From Leptospira sp. GIMC2001 (GTDB lineage Bacteria > Spirochaetota > Leptospiria > Leptospirales > Leptospiraceae): 64,000 bases of DNA. Shown here in pieces: positions 26,361 to 36,934 of this stretch. Position 1 is the stretch's first letter; each line of letters starts with the position of its first letter. Under the pieces are notes generated by a model. The model saw nothing but the letters and a program-made list of their open reading frames with translations, was not told where the DNA came from and did not search any database. A program made the position numbers and the translations under genes. The stretch lies in assembly GCF_028462125.1 (NCBI RefSeq), contig NZ_CP115468.1, positions 643,501 to 707,500 on the forward strand. Reading direction: 5' to 3'.

Positions 26361-28123
26361 TATCTTGTTTTAAGTCTATTCCACTGAGAGTAAAAAAGAT
26401 TGATATCTTTTTCTGAAGAGGATCTTTCAATTTTTGATTCATCCAGATCCATAGAATTTAGTATTCCTGTCTCTTTATAGAGAATATATTTTTTATCATT
26501 CTGAATATAACCGAGACTGCTATCAACATTCCAAGTTTTTAAAGGGATTTCCAAATTGTAATTCTTAGAAAAGAAATTTCTAGATCTATTTGAATGAAAA
26601 ATTTCTTGATACGAATCTTGATTTGATTTCTTTTTAAATGCTTTAGAATTTTCTGATGATTCATTGAATATGGAAATGATACTTGGGTAGAAGTCACTCA
26701 AGCTTGCCTTAGAGATTCTGTTTCTATTGGTTATAATTTTATTTTTTATCAAACAAGGTATTTGCGTTTCTTGATTCAGAATGGAATAGTTGTGCTTCCA
26801 GAAATTATTCTCTCCAAATGATTCGCCATGATCAGAAAGTATTATTATCAAAGGTTCAGTTTTTCGAACAGAATTGATTTTGTTGATTAATTTGTTGAGA
26901 ACTTGAATCGTTTGCTTTAAACTGCTATTGAATCTTTGTAAGGAAGTTAAATTTTCCTTTTTAGAATCAGGATTTCTGCTACTCACAAAATACGGACTAT
27001 GTGTATTCGAAAATCCAATTACTGAGAAAATTGGCTTTTGAGATTTTAAAATTTCTTTTGGAACATAGTCATTCAATATTTCATCATTGATTCCCCAAGG
27101 AAATTTTTCTGTAATAATATTGTGCTTGATTCCCCATTCTTCGAGTCCTTGAGCATCTGTTGAATCTTTGAAAAACTGTTTTGCATAAGTATCGATACCC
27201 TCAAGATAAAAGCTTTGTGTGAATACGAAGTATGTATCATAGCCTTGAGATTCGAAATATTTTGACAGATTGAAATTGATATTATTAGGTGTGACGACGG
27301 ATCTTGATTTCTCAATTTGGATTTCGCCTGTAAGTAAGGTATAGATGCTTTTGCTACTATGAGGAACTGAAATAAAGCAATGATCAATGGATAGAAAAGA
27401 ATCATTGTATTTGAAACTATTTTTCGAGATTTCATTCCAAGATTTAAAATTTACTCCTTCCAAAAGAAAAATAAAGATATCAGTGCCTATTTGCAGATTG
27501 ATTTGTTTTTCATATGAATTGTCTACTGAATCTAAATCAACATTATCCATGTTAAGAATCTTTGAAGTGCTGATCCTATTTTCTTCATTGTATTGAGACT
27601 GGTGGTGAATGATTGAAATTGAAATATGTAAAAAAAGCAAAGTTGTTATCAGCCATTTTCTGTATTTTTTCAATCTTTCATAAAAAATATTCTTATAGTC
27701 CTGTATCAGAACCAATAAGAAAATAAAACTTATGATTTGAATATGCATACCCATAGGAATAGTTCGTAAAAAATTAACGCTATCCTCAAGGAGCAACGAG
27801 AAATTCTCACAATAATATTGTATTAAAGAAAAATTAATTTTTGTATTAAAAAAGGATTCGAAATAGTAATAAATTGATAGAGTCAAGATCAGCAATACAT
27901 CGAAAATTAGTGAGAACTTCAACTGCCTAAAAAAATTTGTTCCGCAAACGAGTATCAAGAAGGTAAAAATAAATAAATCAGTTAGATTTTTTGACGATTG
28001 GATGCGATGCCAAAATGGTATTGGAAAGAAACTAAAAAATATTAGGATCAAAAGTAAGAATTTAATGGAAAAAATATTTCCAATTCTAGAAAATATTTTG
28101 GAGATATATTCTCGGATTTTCAA
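26360..28123 (-). CDS. Membrane-anchored sulfatase-fold phosphotransferase
   Basis: The 587-residue protein has about five N-terminal membrane segments (to about residue 165), then an alkaline-phosphatase-superfamily domain. Visible motifs are I-F-L-L-E-G-V-N-F (metal-binding Glu), H-S-S-K-S-I-Y-T-L-L-T-G (likely Ser/Thr nucleophile) and I-L-S-D-H-G-E-S-F-G-E-N with a following H-N. This layout is that of LtaS/EptA-like enzymes that move phosphoethanolamine or phosphoglycerol onto envelope glycans outside the inner membrane. The substrate cannot be told. It overlaps pbpC by 4 bp and corA by 1 bp, so it may modify envelope material made or guarded by that operon. Confidence 0.8.
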   Translation of the reverse strand: MKIREYISKIFSRIGNIFSIKFLLLILIFFSFFPIPFWHRIQSSKNLTDLFIFTFLILVCGTNFFRQLKFSLIFDVLLILTLSIYYYFESFFNTKINFSLIQYYCENFSLLLEDSVNFLRTIPMGMHIQIISFIFLLVLIQDYKNIFYERLKKYRKWLITTLLFLHISISIIHHQSQYNEENRISTSKILNMDNVDLDSVDNSYEKQINLQIGTDIFIFLLEGVNFKSWNEISKNSFKYNDSFLSIDHCFISVPHSSKSIYTLLTGEIQIEKSRSVVTPNNINFNLSKYFESQGYDTYFVFTQSFYLEGIDTYAKQFFKDSTDAQGLEEWGIKHNIITEKFPWGINDEILNDYVPKEILKSQKPIFSVIGFSNTHSPYFVSSRNPDSKKENLTSLQRFNSSLKQTIQVLNKLINKINSVRKTEPLIIILSDHGESFGENNFWKHNYSILNQETQIPCLIKNKIITNRNRISKASLSDFYPSIISIFNESSENSKAFKKKSNQDSYQEIFHSNRSRNFFSKNYNLEIPLKTWNVDSSLGYIQNDKKYILYKETGILNSMDLDESKIERSSSEKDINLFYSQWNRLKTR

Positions 28124-30348
28124 TCTTTTTTAACAACCTTGAATGCAATGGATTGTTGAATTGTATTATCTGTTATTATCTCAATGAAATAATCTCCTCC
28201 ATCCAATTCAAGGTTGGCTTTACCGAAATGATTAAAAGATATTGGGATTGCATTATTTAATACAACAATTGTATTGGGTGGAAGCTCACCTGAGAAATTA
28301 CTTATTTCTACCGCGATTTTTTGACTCGATTTAGGAATTCGTTTGGAAATATAAAAAACTTGTTCATGGGCTGGAGATTTGATAGTTAATTGGCCTCGAG
28401 ATCCAAGTGTTTTCGTGTTTTGACTGTGTAATGAACAGTTTTCTTTTGGATGAAAACTTCTTCGCATTTTCAATGTTAAGATAGGACAGTAGGCATTTGG
28501 CAAATTTCCTGATTTTCGACAAATACTAATATTTTCTAGTGTTGGATATTGAAAGTCAGGTTTAGGTGATCTCTCAATCAAATACCTCATAACACTTTGG
28601 AATACTCTTCCAGCTCCATAGTTACCGGACACATTGTCCATTGCCTCTCCAGAAAAATTTCCAACCCAAGTACCAACAATGTAACGATCACTGAAACCAA
28701 TCGTCCAGGAATTTTTAAAATCCTTTGAAGTTCCTGTTTTGAGTCCAATCGGATAAGGAAAAGTTAGAAATCCTCGTGAAGAGAAGGCCTTAGTTCTTAA
28801 ACTAGAATCAACCAGAATGGATCGAATCTCCTCTGCCGTTTCTTGTTTCATGATTGGTTTATTATTATATATTGATATAATTTTATTATTTTGTATTCCT
28901 AATTCGATTTTTGGGAGAATTCCAGAGTTTATAAAACTGCTGTAGGTATGAGTGATTTGGAATAGTGATACTCCGCCCGTTCCCAGAGCAAGACCATGTC
29001 CATAGAACTCCGTGCTTTTGCTCATATGGTTAATGCCTGCAGTATTCAAGTAATTTCTGAATTGATTGACGCCTAGTTTGTCAATGGTTTTATATGCGGG
29101 AATGTTTCGTGAATTTGCGAGTGCTTCAGCTAGAGTGAGTTTACCCCAATACAATAGATCTGCATTTTTGGGTATGAATATTTCAGAACGATTCGGTGCG
29201 TGAATTTTAAATTCTGAATCATCCAGAATAGAATTGGGCTTTAATACCTCGCGTTCAATTGCAAGAGCATATAGCAATGGTTTGAGTATGCTTCCAGCAT
29301 CCCGATAAGCAATTGCGCCATTCACTTGTCCTTCAGTATAATCAAAAAAATTCTTAGATCCAATCATGCTTATTAACCGAATAGAGCTTGGATTATTTTT
29401 GTCCTTTTCGAAAACAACAACTGAAGCATTTGTTGCATTGTATCTTCCGAGAACAGAAAGTTCCGAGAGAACAATATTATAAATATTCCGATTAATTTCT
29501 GATGAAAGAGTTGAGATAATATTTCCTTGAAATGTGGGAATATGATCTTTGAGCCAACCAATGAAGTGATAATTTTCTGATCCTATATCATCATCACGTA
29601 ATCTAAAATCATTGGCTTGAAGTAATTTTATTTCTAAGTTGTCGAAGTCAATCTTTTCTCTATATTCTAATATTTCTGCAATTGCTTGGACTCGAAATCG
29701 AAATTCATTTGAGTTTGGGTAATTGTTTCTCAATAGAGCAATCAATCCGAATATTTCTTCGTGTGATAAGAATTTTGGATTTTTTTGGAAATATCTTTTT
29801 GAAGCGATTGCAAAGCCTTCTGAATTATTACGAATAGAAACCGAATTTAAATAAGCTTCTAAAATAAAATCCTTTGAGAATCGAATGGAAAGCAAAGTTG
29901 CATAGATGCTCTCTTTGAATTTTCGAAGAATCTTTGGATCTTTTTTCCAATTGGAATTTAGAATTCTAGAGAGTTGTTGCGGGATAGTTGAGGCTCCGCC
30001 AGTTAATTTACCTGTTCTCAAATACTGATATAGTATGCGTGTAAGAGCAATCGGATCAATTCCCAAATGGTAATGAAATCTTTTGTCTTCAATCTCAACT
30101 ACAGATGATTTCAAATACTCAGGATATTTTTCCAAATTGGTCCATTCTCTGAGCTTACCATCAGTGGAGCCTTCATGATACAAAAGATTTTCTTCTTGAG
30201 AGAAGTAGAGAGTTGAAATATTATTTTTGAGATCGGATGGGTTTATTAGAATATAAGAGATGGTAAAAAGGAAAACGTAAGTAAATACAAAGGCGACAGA
30301 GATCCAGATTAAGGATCTCTGCCACGACTTTAGATTAACGAAATTCAT
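28120..30348 (-). CDS. pbpC: Penicillin-binding protein 1C (glycosyltransferase/transpeptidase)
   Basis: The 742-residue protein has one N-terminal membrane segment (about residues 12-34). A family 51 glycosyltransferase domain follows (E-D-K-R-F-Y/H-H-L-G-I-D-P and G-G-A-S-T-I-P-Q-Q-L). The transpeptidase domain has the Ser motif G-S-I-L-K-P, S-R-N and K-T-G-T-S. The C-terminal PbpC-type extension begins after the transpeptidase. It polymerises and cross-links peptidoglycan in the periplasm. The alpha-2-macroglobulin gene lies directly upstream with a 4-bp overlap, the pairing known from many Gram-negative bacteria, where the macroglobulin is thought to protect or work with the cell-wall enzyme. 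Confidence 0.93.
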   Translation of the reverse strand: MNFVNLKSWQRSLIWISVAFVFTYVFLFTISYILINPSDLKNNISTLYFSQEENLLYHEGSTDGKLREWTNLEKYPEYLKSSVVEIEDKRFHYHLGIDPIALTRILYQYLRTGKLTGGASTIPQQLSRILNSNWKKDPKILRKFKESIYATLLSIRFSKDFILEAYLNSVSIRNNSEGFAIASKRYFQKNPKFLSHEEIFGLIALLRNNYPNSNEFRFRVQAIAEILEYREKIDFDNLEIKLLQANDFRLRDDDIGSENYHFIGWLKDHIPTFQGNIISTLSSEINRNIYNIVLSELSVLGRYNATNASVVVFEKDKNNPSSIRLISMIGSKNFFDYTEGQVNGAIAYRDAGSILKPLLYALAIEREVLKPNSILDDSEFKIHAPNRSEIFIPKNADLLYWGKLTLAEALANSRNIPAYKTIDKLGVNQFRNYLNTAGINHMSKSTEFYGHGLALGTGGVSLFQITHTYSSFINSGILPKIELGIQNNKIISIYNNKPIMKQETAEEIRSILVDSSLRTKAFSSRGFLTFPYPIGLKTGTSKDFKNSWTIGFSDRYIVGTWVGNFSGEAMDNVSGNYGAGRVFQSVMRYLIERSPKPDFQYPTLENISICRKSGNLPNAYCPILTLKMRRSFHPKENCSLHSQNTKTLGSRGQLTIKSPAHEQVFYISKRIPKSSQKIAVEISNFSGELPPNTIVVLNNAIPISFNHFGKANLELDGGDYFIEIITDNTIQQSIAFKVVKKD

Positions 30349-33300
30349 TCAACCTGAATGCTGGACGTAGACGTATTGCCAAAAGTCAATGAATCGTACA
30401 TTGTGAACGCTCTCGAAGCTGGTACAATGGATTTACCGAATGACAGGGGACGAATCAAATATGTAAAACTATGTGATCCGTCCGTAAGATAGTCTTTCGA
30501 AAATAGAACTTTGTCATCACGATACTCTTTATATGTGGGCGTATTCTCCCACCAGCGTTTATCATCTGAATTGTCTGATTCAAGCGATGAATAATCACCA
30601 CTTTCAGTTTCGAATTTACTATTTACTACTTCAACATTGCTTGGAATAAAATCTTCGATCATAACAAAGTTGCGAACTTCTTTTGATTCAACTGTGATTT
30701 TCACAACGTAGATGGTTCCCCTTTTTAGTTTGGATCCTTCTTTTTTCAAATTGAAATTTCCTTTGTCATCCTTACCATCTATTGAAAAAATTTCTTTTGT
30801 CACAGTCAATCCTTGCGATGCAGATTTAGTTTCTTCTTTTAACGGAGTGTAGTTGAGTGTGGAGTTATAATAGAGACGGCCTTTCGATCCGGTCTGATTG
30901 AAATAAATTTCTTTGGATGGGAAATTCCAATCCTTTGATAGACTGGACAATTTGTACTCAATTGATTTGATTGAATTGTCGCCGCTTCCAATGGAATCGC
31001 TAATGATTTTTGTATCACCCACTTTGATTTGGAATTCTGTATCACTATCGGTTGCTTCAAACAAATCCCTATATTCACGAAGAGCAAAAGCTAATGTTCC
31101 AGAGCTCTGAGTGTCCATCCAAAGGTTACCCGATTTTGCAGACAAAACAAATTGAATGATCTTAGGTAGATTAGGATTGTTTGGTTCATAGCGAACTAAA
31201 ACACTTAATAAATTTGCAATCGCTGAACCTTTGCTATAATAAGACATCCAATATTCTTTTTTATGATCTTTAGCAAGATCAACTGCATTGTCACTAATCT
31301 TGAACTGATCTAAATAGATTTTATACAATTTCTTGATCTGTGGATCATCATTGAGATTGTTGATTCTTCTTGCATCGTAATATGCAGAAAGAAAGATTCC
31401 TTGAGATTTTGGATTCAATTTTGCAAAATTGTCAATAATTGATTTCTCAAGTCCTTGAGTATCGAGTCCATCCCGAGATAGAACTGAATAAAGTAGACTC
31501 AATGTTTGGAAAGAATCTTTCTCGGACTCTTTTGGATTCTTGATGGAAGCCTTTAAGTAATTCATACCTTTATTATAAGCAGTAGTATTTATTCTGAAGC
31601 CATATTTTCTTCCTAACTGCATCGTATGAATCACATATGCAGTTAGATAAGGATAACCGTAGCTATAGGCACTTTCTTCTTTCCATAATCGAAAGCTTCC
31701 ATCCGAATTCTGAAATGAAGCCATCTCATCCAAAAAGAGTTTTTCAATATTATTGAAATCATAAGACTGATCCGATGGTGGAGAATAATTAAATTGCTTT
31801 AATAAATTTCCAGCACTGATTGAAAGCAGATAAGCGGACGTCCTTTGTTCCATGCAAAAATATGGATTAGAACCATAGAAATCAAATGCGTTCTTAAGCC
31901 CTGTTAGCACAGTCCCAGAAAAATTCAGATTGAGACTTGCTTGCTTGAGTAAAACGTTCTTTTCGTTCGGATAACTAAGTTCATATTTATTCGATTCGTC
32001 TGTGTATCCACTGATTCGATTTGTAAGCACCGGTTCTGGTTTACGAATTGGTATTTTGATCTCAAAAGAATCTGTGATATCATTTTTGGATATTCCGGAT
32101 TTCGTGAATGATCCATAATCAGTGGGCTCTGCCTTTACAATGAATTTGACTTCCGTTTCTTTTCCATCTAACTTTTTAACAATTGCTTCGTAGTTCTCTG
32201 GATTAATCACTAAATTTGTCGTGTATTCTTTGGTTTCTAGTTCCTTTAAATCAATGGTTGCCGATGCATTGGTCAATGTCACATCTGGCGATTCAATAGA
32301 AATCTTAAATTTAGATTTGATCTTTGTATTGTTAGTTATTGTCGCTCCAACTTGAATTGAGTCATCTATTCTGACAAATCTAGGAGCATTCTTTTTTAAA
32401 ATTAAAGATTTTTTGACAATAAATTCGGTGTTGGATACGGCATAATTACCATCCTTTGAAGCAGATGCCATTACTCTAAATGTAGTTAGGTTATCGGGAA
32501 GATTGAAACTTATTTCTGCTTCTCCATCAGAATCAGCTACAATATTTGGGTTCCAATAAGCAGTGGGACGAAAATCTTTTCTCATTCCATCTTCAGAGTC
32601 TAATCCAAATCCTCCATCGGATTGATCATCGCCGTAATCACCACCGGGGCTGTCACCTTTTCCTTCATATATTGATTGTTTTACGATCCAATCTCGAAAG
32701 TCAAAAGATGCAACAATGTTGTTCCATAATTTATAGAATTGAGAAACGGGACTTGAATAATAATAATTTACTAGGTCTAAGATCCCTCTATCCGATACTG
32801 CGAGCAAAATCTCAGCTTTTGGAAGCGTTTTGATTTTGACAGTTACTTTTGAACGCGGAGAGTATTCTGCTTTATCTAGTTGCACTTCAAGTGGAGCATT
32901 TTTGGAATCAAGATTCACTTTTAAATGAACGGCGCCCATTTTTACTTTTGGAATACCGAAATCATAGCCCTTAAATTCTCTCCGATCTTCATCGGATAAA
33001 TCTTTGGGAGCTTCCATTCTGCCACTTAAGAGAACAACATTGAATTCTACATTAGGAAGATATTCTGCTTTGATGGGAATTTCAATAGGCTCACTGTTTC
33101 CTTTTATGTTTATAGATTTGCTCCAATACAATTGGTCTCTCTCAATTGAAAGAATTGCCCTTGCTTCTGGATAGGGTGACTTGATTATGATTTTTGCTGT
33201 ATCGCCAATATTGTACTTTGGTTTATCGGTTGTTAGCTGGATTGCATCATCGGATCGAAAATCCCAAGAATAGAAATTGTCTTTCTTATATACATAGAAA

Positions 33301-35501
33301 TCCATCCTAGAGTATCCACCATTCTTATCGACTACGAGTAAGGTATGGCTTCCAGGATATTTAGAAACATATTCAAAATCTATTGCCTTACCACTAAGTT
33401 TTAGCTTTTTTGTCTCAATGGTTTTTTTCTCAAGAGAATTGCTTCTAAATATTGAACTTGCAAAACCTTTTGATTCCACAGATGACCAATCATTGTGCAC
33501 TATGTAAGCAGTAACATCATGATTATCTTTTGGCTTACCGGATTTATCTACTGTAAGCAGACTAAATTTGATAGGTTTGTTAATTGAATCATATCTATCG
33601 TTACAGCTTATTCCAATAAATGCATCTGATGGATAATAATTTATTGATTGAGTTTTCGTAATTGATTTGTCATCCACATCATAAACTGTTGCTTCTACTA
33701 AAACTCGATAAGGATCAGCAATAGTTATTTTTTCATTTTCGGTATTGAAAATACTTTCATTTCTATCAATGGAAGTTTTGATTTTTGCAATCCCATCACT
33801 TTCTAGTTTTCCTTCTGAACCTGAAATGTAGCCACTTGTTTCTTCGTAGTAGCTATCCTCATATTCATAATCATAGTAGTCATTTTGGTAACCAAACACA
33901 TGATTTGGATAGTTTTGGAAACTCACTGAATGGGATTTTTTTAGAATAGAATATTTGTATTTAGAACTGCCCATAGGAGTTCCAAATAAATAATTCGCTT
34001 GTATCGCAAAGTTTAAATCTGTATCTTTTGTTATTTCGGATTGCTCAGTATTGATTTTTACGGCAAAGGAGACAGGTCGAAATTCTTCTACCTGGAAGCT
34101 ATCAGAGCTAATTGTACTCGATGATCCGCTTTTAATATACACCGTATAATGACCTAAAGGTGCATCTTTTGGGATAGAAAAATCTGTCCATATACCGCCT
34201 TGATTGGAAGTTGTCAGAGTTTTTGAGAGTACATTTTGTCCTTTCGTATTGGTAATCTGAATGGTTATTGCATTACCAGAGTAGGGAACAAAAGAATTCT
34301 TTTTTCTCTGACCAATTATAGCTTTGATCTCAACTGTTTCGCCAGGTCTGTAAAGTTTACGGTCGAAATAAACTTTTGCTGAGAGAGGTGAAGTGTTGGA
34401 ATAATAAAAATGTCCGTATAGCTTGCTTTCATCAAAATATAAAAATGCTTTATCGCTTGAAGTTTCCGCAATGATGATTGATCGGTCATTGACTTTCGCA
34501 ATAGACTTAGGAATGCTGCAATATCCGTCGCTATCTGTTTGGCAACTTCCAATCTGTGATGCTGAAGAATAAAAGCTTACTTTTCCATCTTTTATTGGTT
34601 TGGCGGCAGATAGAGTATTGAGCCACACATAAATGAATTCATTGTCTTCTTTTGTCGTAATTCCTATATTAGTCGATTGAATAATCGTATTCTCAGTTTT
34701 TGATTTAGTATTGATTTCTCCCCATTCAACAACATCTTGAGTAACTTTTAGAGCAGTCCAAAAATACTTCTTCTTGCCTTGAATTGTTTCTAATTCAAAT
34801 CCATGCTCTGAATCGAAATTTGTTTTATCACTCACTGTCCATTGGAGATTGGTCCAGTTCATTCCAGAATTTATATTCTTATAATTTCTACCATTGGATG
34901 AGATCGATCCTATCAGATCATTGATTGACACATCAGCATATTTGATATTCAAATCTTTTAAATTTCTAACTTGAATCGGATAGATTTTCTGACCTTCAGC
35001 TTCAATAATATTATTGCGAGTTAGGGAAAAGTAAGGTCTATATTCTTTTGCAGGTAGATCAAAAGTTTTCGATTCTGATAATTTGCAGTCCGTAGCACTA
35101 AAGAATGGATCAATCGTAATTTTGTAGGCAACTCCTGGTTTTAAGTCCCAACCTTCAATTGCCATGGAATCCATTTCGTAACGATCCAATACTGTATCTG
35201 GATAATTTAGGCTTTTGTATTTTGCCTCAGGTTCAAAATGAACGGCAGGAACAAATTCCGCCTCTTCGACTTTTTCGGAGAATCGAAATTTTGCATAATA
35301 CTGATCTTCGAAATAATAGTATTTTTCAATATCGAAACTAACATCGACTTTACAATCTTTTGGAAATAGATTTCTTGCAAGTTTTCTATATATGTCTTTG
35401 CCAGTATCGATCACCCCACAGGAGAGTAAAAGAAAACTTAAGAGAAGAGTTGCAAATCTCTTGAATGACAAGCTATATGAATTGAATTGAAAAGAATTCA
35501 T
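30345..35501 (-). CDS. Bacterial alpha-2-macroglobulin (YfhM-like lipoprotein)
   Basis: The 1718-residue protein has a lipobox at L-L-L-S-C (Cys about residue 29), so it is tethered by lipid on the periplasmic side. A row of MG-type beta domains includes the MG2 region (V-Y-F-D-R-K-L-Y-R-P-G-E-T-V). The A2M domain has W-N-P-N-I-V-A-D-S-D-G. The thioester motif C-M-E-Q lies in Y-F-C-M-E-Q-R-T-S-A, so the protease-trapping thioester seems intact. Alpha-helical complement-like repeats and a receptor-like C-terminal domain follow. A TAGGA Shine-Dalgarno precedes the ATG. It is the first gene of the pbpC operon, about 260 bp from divergent dinB. Confidence 0.92.
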   Translation of the reverse strand: MNSFQFNSYSLSFKRFATLLLSFLLLSCGVIDTGKDIYRKLARNLFPKDCKVDVSFDIEKYYYFEDQYYAKFRFSEKVEEAEFVPAVHFEPEAKYKSLNYPDTVLDRYEMDSMAIEGWDLKPGVAYKITIDPFFSATDCKLSESKTFDLPAKEYRPYFSLTRNNIIEAEGQKIYPIQVRNLKDLNIKYADVSINDLIGSISSNGRNYKNINSGMNWTNLQWTVSDKTNFDSEHGFELETIQGKKKYFWTALKVTQDVVEWGEINTKSKTENTIIQSTNIGITTKEDNEFIYVWLNTLSAAKPIKDGKVSFYSSASQIGSCQTDSDGYCSIPKSIAKVNDRSIIIAETSSDKAFLYFDESKLYGHFYYSNTSPLSAKVYFDRKLYRPGETVEIKAIIGQRKKNSFVPYSGNAITIQITNTKGQNVLSKTLTTSNQGGIWTDFSIPKDAPLGHYTVYIKSGSSSTISSDSFQVEEFRPVSFAVKINTEQSEITKDTDLNFAIQANYLFGTPMGSSKYKYSILKKSHSVSFQNYPNHVFGYQNDYYDYEYEDSYYEETSGYISGSEGKLESDGIAKIKTSIDRNESIFNTENEKITIADPYRVLVEATVYDVDDKSITKTQSINYYPSDAFIGISCNDRYDSINKPIKFSLLTVDKSGKPKDNHDVTAYIVHNDWSSVESKGFASSIFRSNSLEKKTIETKKLKLSGKAIDFEYVSKYPGSHTLLVVDKNGGYSRMDFYVYKKDNFYSWDFRSDDAIQLTTDKPKYNIGDTAKIIIKSPYPEARAILSIERDQLYWSKSINIKGNSEPIEIPIKAEYLPNVEFNVVLLSGRMEAPKDLSDEDRREFKGYDFGIPKVKMGAVHLKVNLDSKNAPLEVQLDKAEYSPRSKVTVKIKTLPKAEILLAVSDRGILDLVNYYYSSPVSQFYKLWNNIVASFDFRDWIVKQSIYEGKGDSPGGDYGDDQSDGGFGLDSEDGMRKDFRPTAYWNPNIVADSDGEAEISFNLPDNLTTFRVMASASKDGNYAVSNTEFIVKKSLILKKNAPRFVRIDDSIQVGATITNNTKIKSKFKISIESPDVTLTNASATIDLKELETKEYTTNLVINPENYEAIVKKLDGKETEVKFIVKAEPTDYGSFTKSGISKNDITDSFEIKIPIRKPEPVLTNRISGYTDESNKYELSYPNEKNVLLKQASLNLNFSGTVLTGLKNAFDFYGSNPYFCMEQRTSAYLLSISAGNLLKQFNYSPPSDQSYDFNNIEKLFLDEMASFQNSDGSFRLWKEESAYSYGYPYLTAYVIHTMQLGRKYGFRINTTAYNKGMNYLKASIKNPKESEKDSFQTLSLLYSVLSRDGLDTQGLEKSIIDNFAKLNPKSQGIFLSAYYDARRINNLNDDPQIKKLYKIYLDQFKISDNAVDLAKDHKKEYWMSYYSKGSAIANLLSVLVRYEPNNPNLPKIIQFVLSAKSGNLWMDTQSSGTLAFALREYRDLFEATDSDTEFQIKVGDTKIISDSIGSGDNSIKSIEYKLSSLSKDWNFPSKEIYFNQTGSKGRLYYNSTLNYTPLKEETKSASQGLTVTKEIFSIDGKDDKGNFNLKKEGSKLKRGTIYVVKITVESKEVRNFVMIEDFIPSNVEVVNSKFETESGDYSSLESDNSDDKRWWENTPTYKEYRDDKVLFSKDYLTDGSHSFTYLIRPLSFGKSIVPASRAFTMYDSLTFGNTSTSSIQVE

Positions 35502-35611
35502 GGGTTTCCTACCTGATCGAAGTTTAAAATCGATATAAAATTTCTAGAATCCTAACCAATATAATTTTGCCAATCAGAACAAGCAATCCGAATTGAAAAT
35601 AAATCATTGGA

Positions 35612-35758
35612 ATGAGTTCAGGATTAGATGATTTTGATATTTATGATGATTCCGCAATTGTGAATTCTCTGTTCAAAATGTTCGAAACAATGGAACTAAC
35701 TTCGGCAGTATTTATTATTGAAAATTTCTTGATAAATACTAATCATTTATTATGGTAA
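35612..35758 (+). CDS. Possible small protein upstream of dinB
   Basis: Forty-eight codons with an ATG preceded by TTGGA end nine bases before the dinB start. The product is acidic at the N-terminus (S-G-L-D-D-F-D-I-Y-D-D) and hydrophobic at the C-terminus. It may be a real short gene, a leader peptide coupled to dinB, or a remnant of a longer gene. Nothing confirms translation. Confidence 0.3.
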   Translation: MSSGLDDFDIYDDSAIVNSLFKMFETMELTSAVFIIENFLINTNHLLW

Positions 35759-35767
35759 CACTTGACT

Positions 35768-36838
35768 ATGTATAAAATCATTCATGTGGATATGGACGCT
35801 TTCTACGCTTCGGTTGAAGTGCGAGAAAATCCAGCTTTACGTGGCAAACCTGTGGTTGTAGGCGGCTCACCGAATTCAAGAGGTGTTGTATGTGCTGCAT
35901 CCTATGAAGCAAGAAAATTTGGTGTCCGTTCGGCAATTCCATGTTCCATGGCTAAGCGCTTATGCCCAGAAGCTATTTTTGTTTACCCCAATTTCCCTTT
36001 GTATGTATCGATTAGCAAAGAGATTCAAAGTATTTTTTATGATTATACAGACATCGTTGAGCCATTATCTTTAGATGAAGCCTACCTTGATGTTACAGAA
36101 AACAAAATTGGGAATCCATCCGCCACAAGAATTGCTGAGGAAATAAAAATTAGAATAAAAGAAAAAACAAATCTTACTGCATCATGCGGTGTTGCATACA
36201 ATAAGTTTCTCGCAAAGATTGCAAGCGATTGGAAAAAGCCTGACGGAATCTTTGTAATACGACCTGGTGAAGGGAGCAGTTTTCTCGCGGAACTTCCGAT
36301 TGGTAAGTTTCATGGTGTTGGTAAGGTTACTGAAGAAAAAATGAAGAGAATGGGAATTCACAAAGGTAATGATTTATTACCTTTCTCCCGAGAGGAAATG
36401 ATTCATAGATTTGGAAAAGTTGGAAATTTCTATTACGATATAGTTCGCGGGAATGATTATAGAGTTGTATCTGCTTCTCGTGAAAGAAAGTCTCTTGGAA
36501 TTGAGGATACCTTTTCTAAAGATAGCAATGACAGTGAATTTCTGATTTTAGAGTTAGAGAAGCTTGCTGATGGATTGTGCAAACGAATGGAGTCCAAAGA
36601 TATCCGTGGTCGCAGTATTACTGTTAAGATAAAGTATTCTGATTTTACGGTTAAGTCTATGACGAGGAGCTACTCGTATTGGTTAGATAATCAAGAAGAG
36701 ATATGCAATATCTCTAAAGAATTGTTTTTTCAGCTATGGGATGGTAAAGGATCTCTAAGATTGCTTGGGCTGTCACTTACGAATTTAGAGCGAGACCAAG
36801 TGGATGAAGAAGAACCTAGTCTTTTTTCCTTTAACTAA
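35768..36838 (+). CDS. dinB: DNA polymerase IV (Y-family, translesion)
   Basis: The protein has 356 residues from the ATG at 35768; a TTG at 35762 would add two. The catalytic acidic residues are seen in H-V-D-M-D-A-F-Y-A-S-V-E near the start and in S-L-D-E-A-Y-L-D-V-T (about residue 105). Palm, thumb and little-finger regions follow at normal length. The C-terminal end, E-E-P-S-L-F-S-F-N, may be a beta-clamp binding peptide. The enzyme copies past damaged template bases without proofreading. I saw no clear LexA box of the TTTG-N5-CAAA type described for Leptospira in the upstream gap, so SOS control is not shown. Confidence 0.95.
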   Translation: MYKIIHVDMDAFYASVEVRENPALRGKPVVVGGSPNSRGVVCAASYEARKFGVRSAIPCSMAKRLCPEAIFVYPNFPLYVSISKEIQSIFYDYTDIVEPLSLDEAYLDVTENKIGNPSATRIAEEIKIRIKEKTNLTASCGVAYNKFLAKIASDWKKPDGIFVIRPGEGSSFLAELPIGKFHGVGKVTEEKMKRMGIHKGNDLLPFSREEMIHRFGKVGNFYYDIVRGNDYRVVSASRERKSLGIEDTFSKDSNDSEFLILELEKLADGLCKRMESKDIRGRSITVKIKYSDFTVKSMTRSYSYWLDNQEEICNISKELFFQLWDGKGSLRLLGLSLTNLERDQVDEEEPSLFSFN

Positions 36839-36934
36839 TGAATTCTACAATCTAGTTAATAATTTATTAGTTAAATTATTTTTTGACTTTTTATAATAAA
36901 CAAAGAAAGAAAAGATTGCCTAAGTGGATGAATT

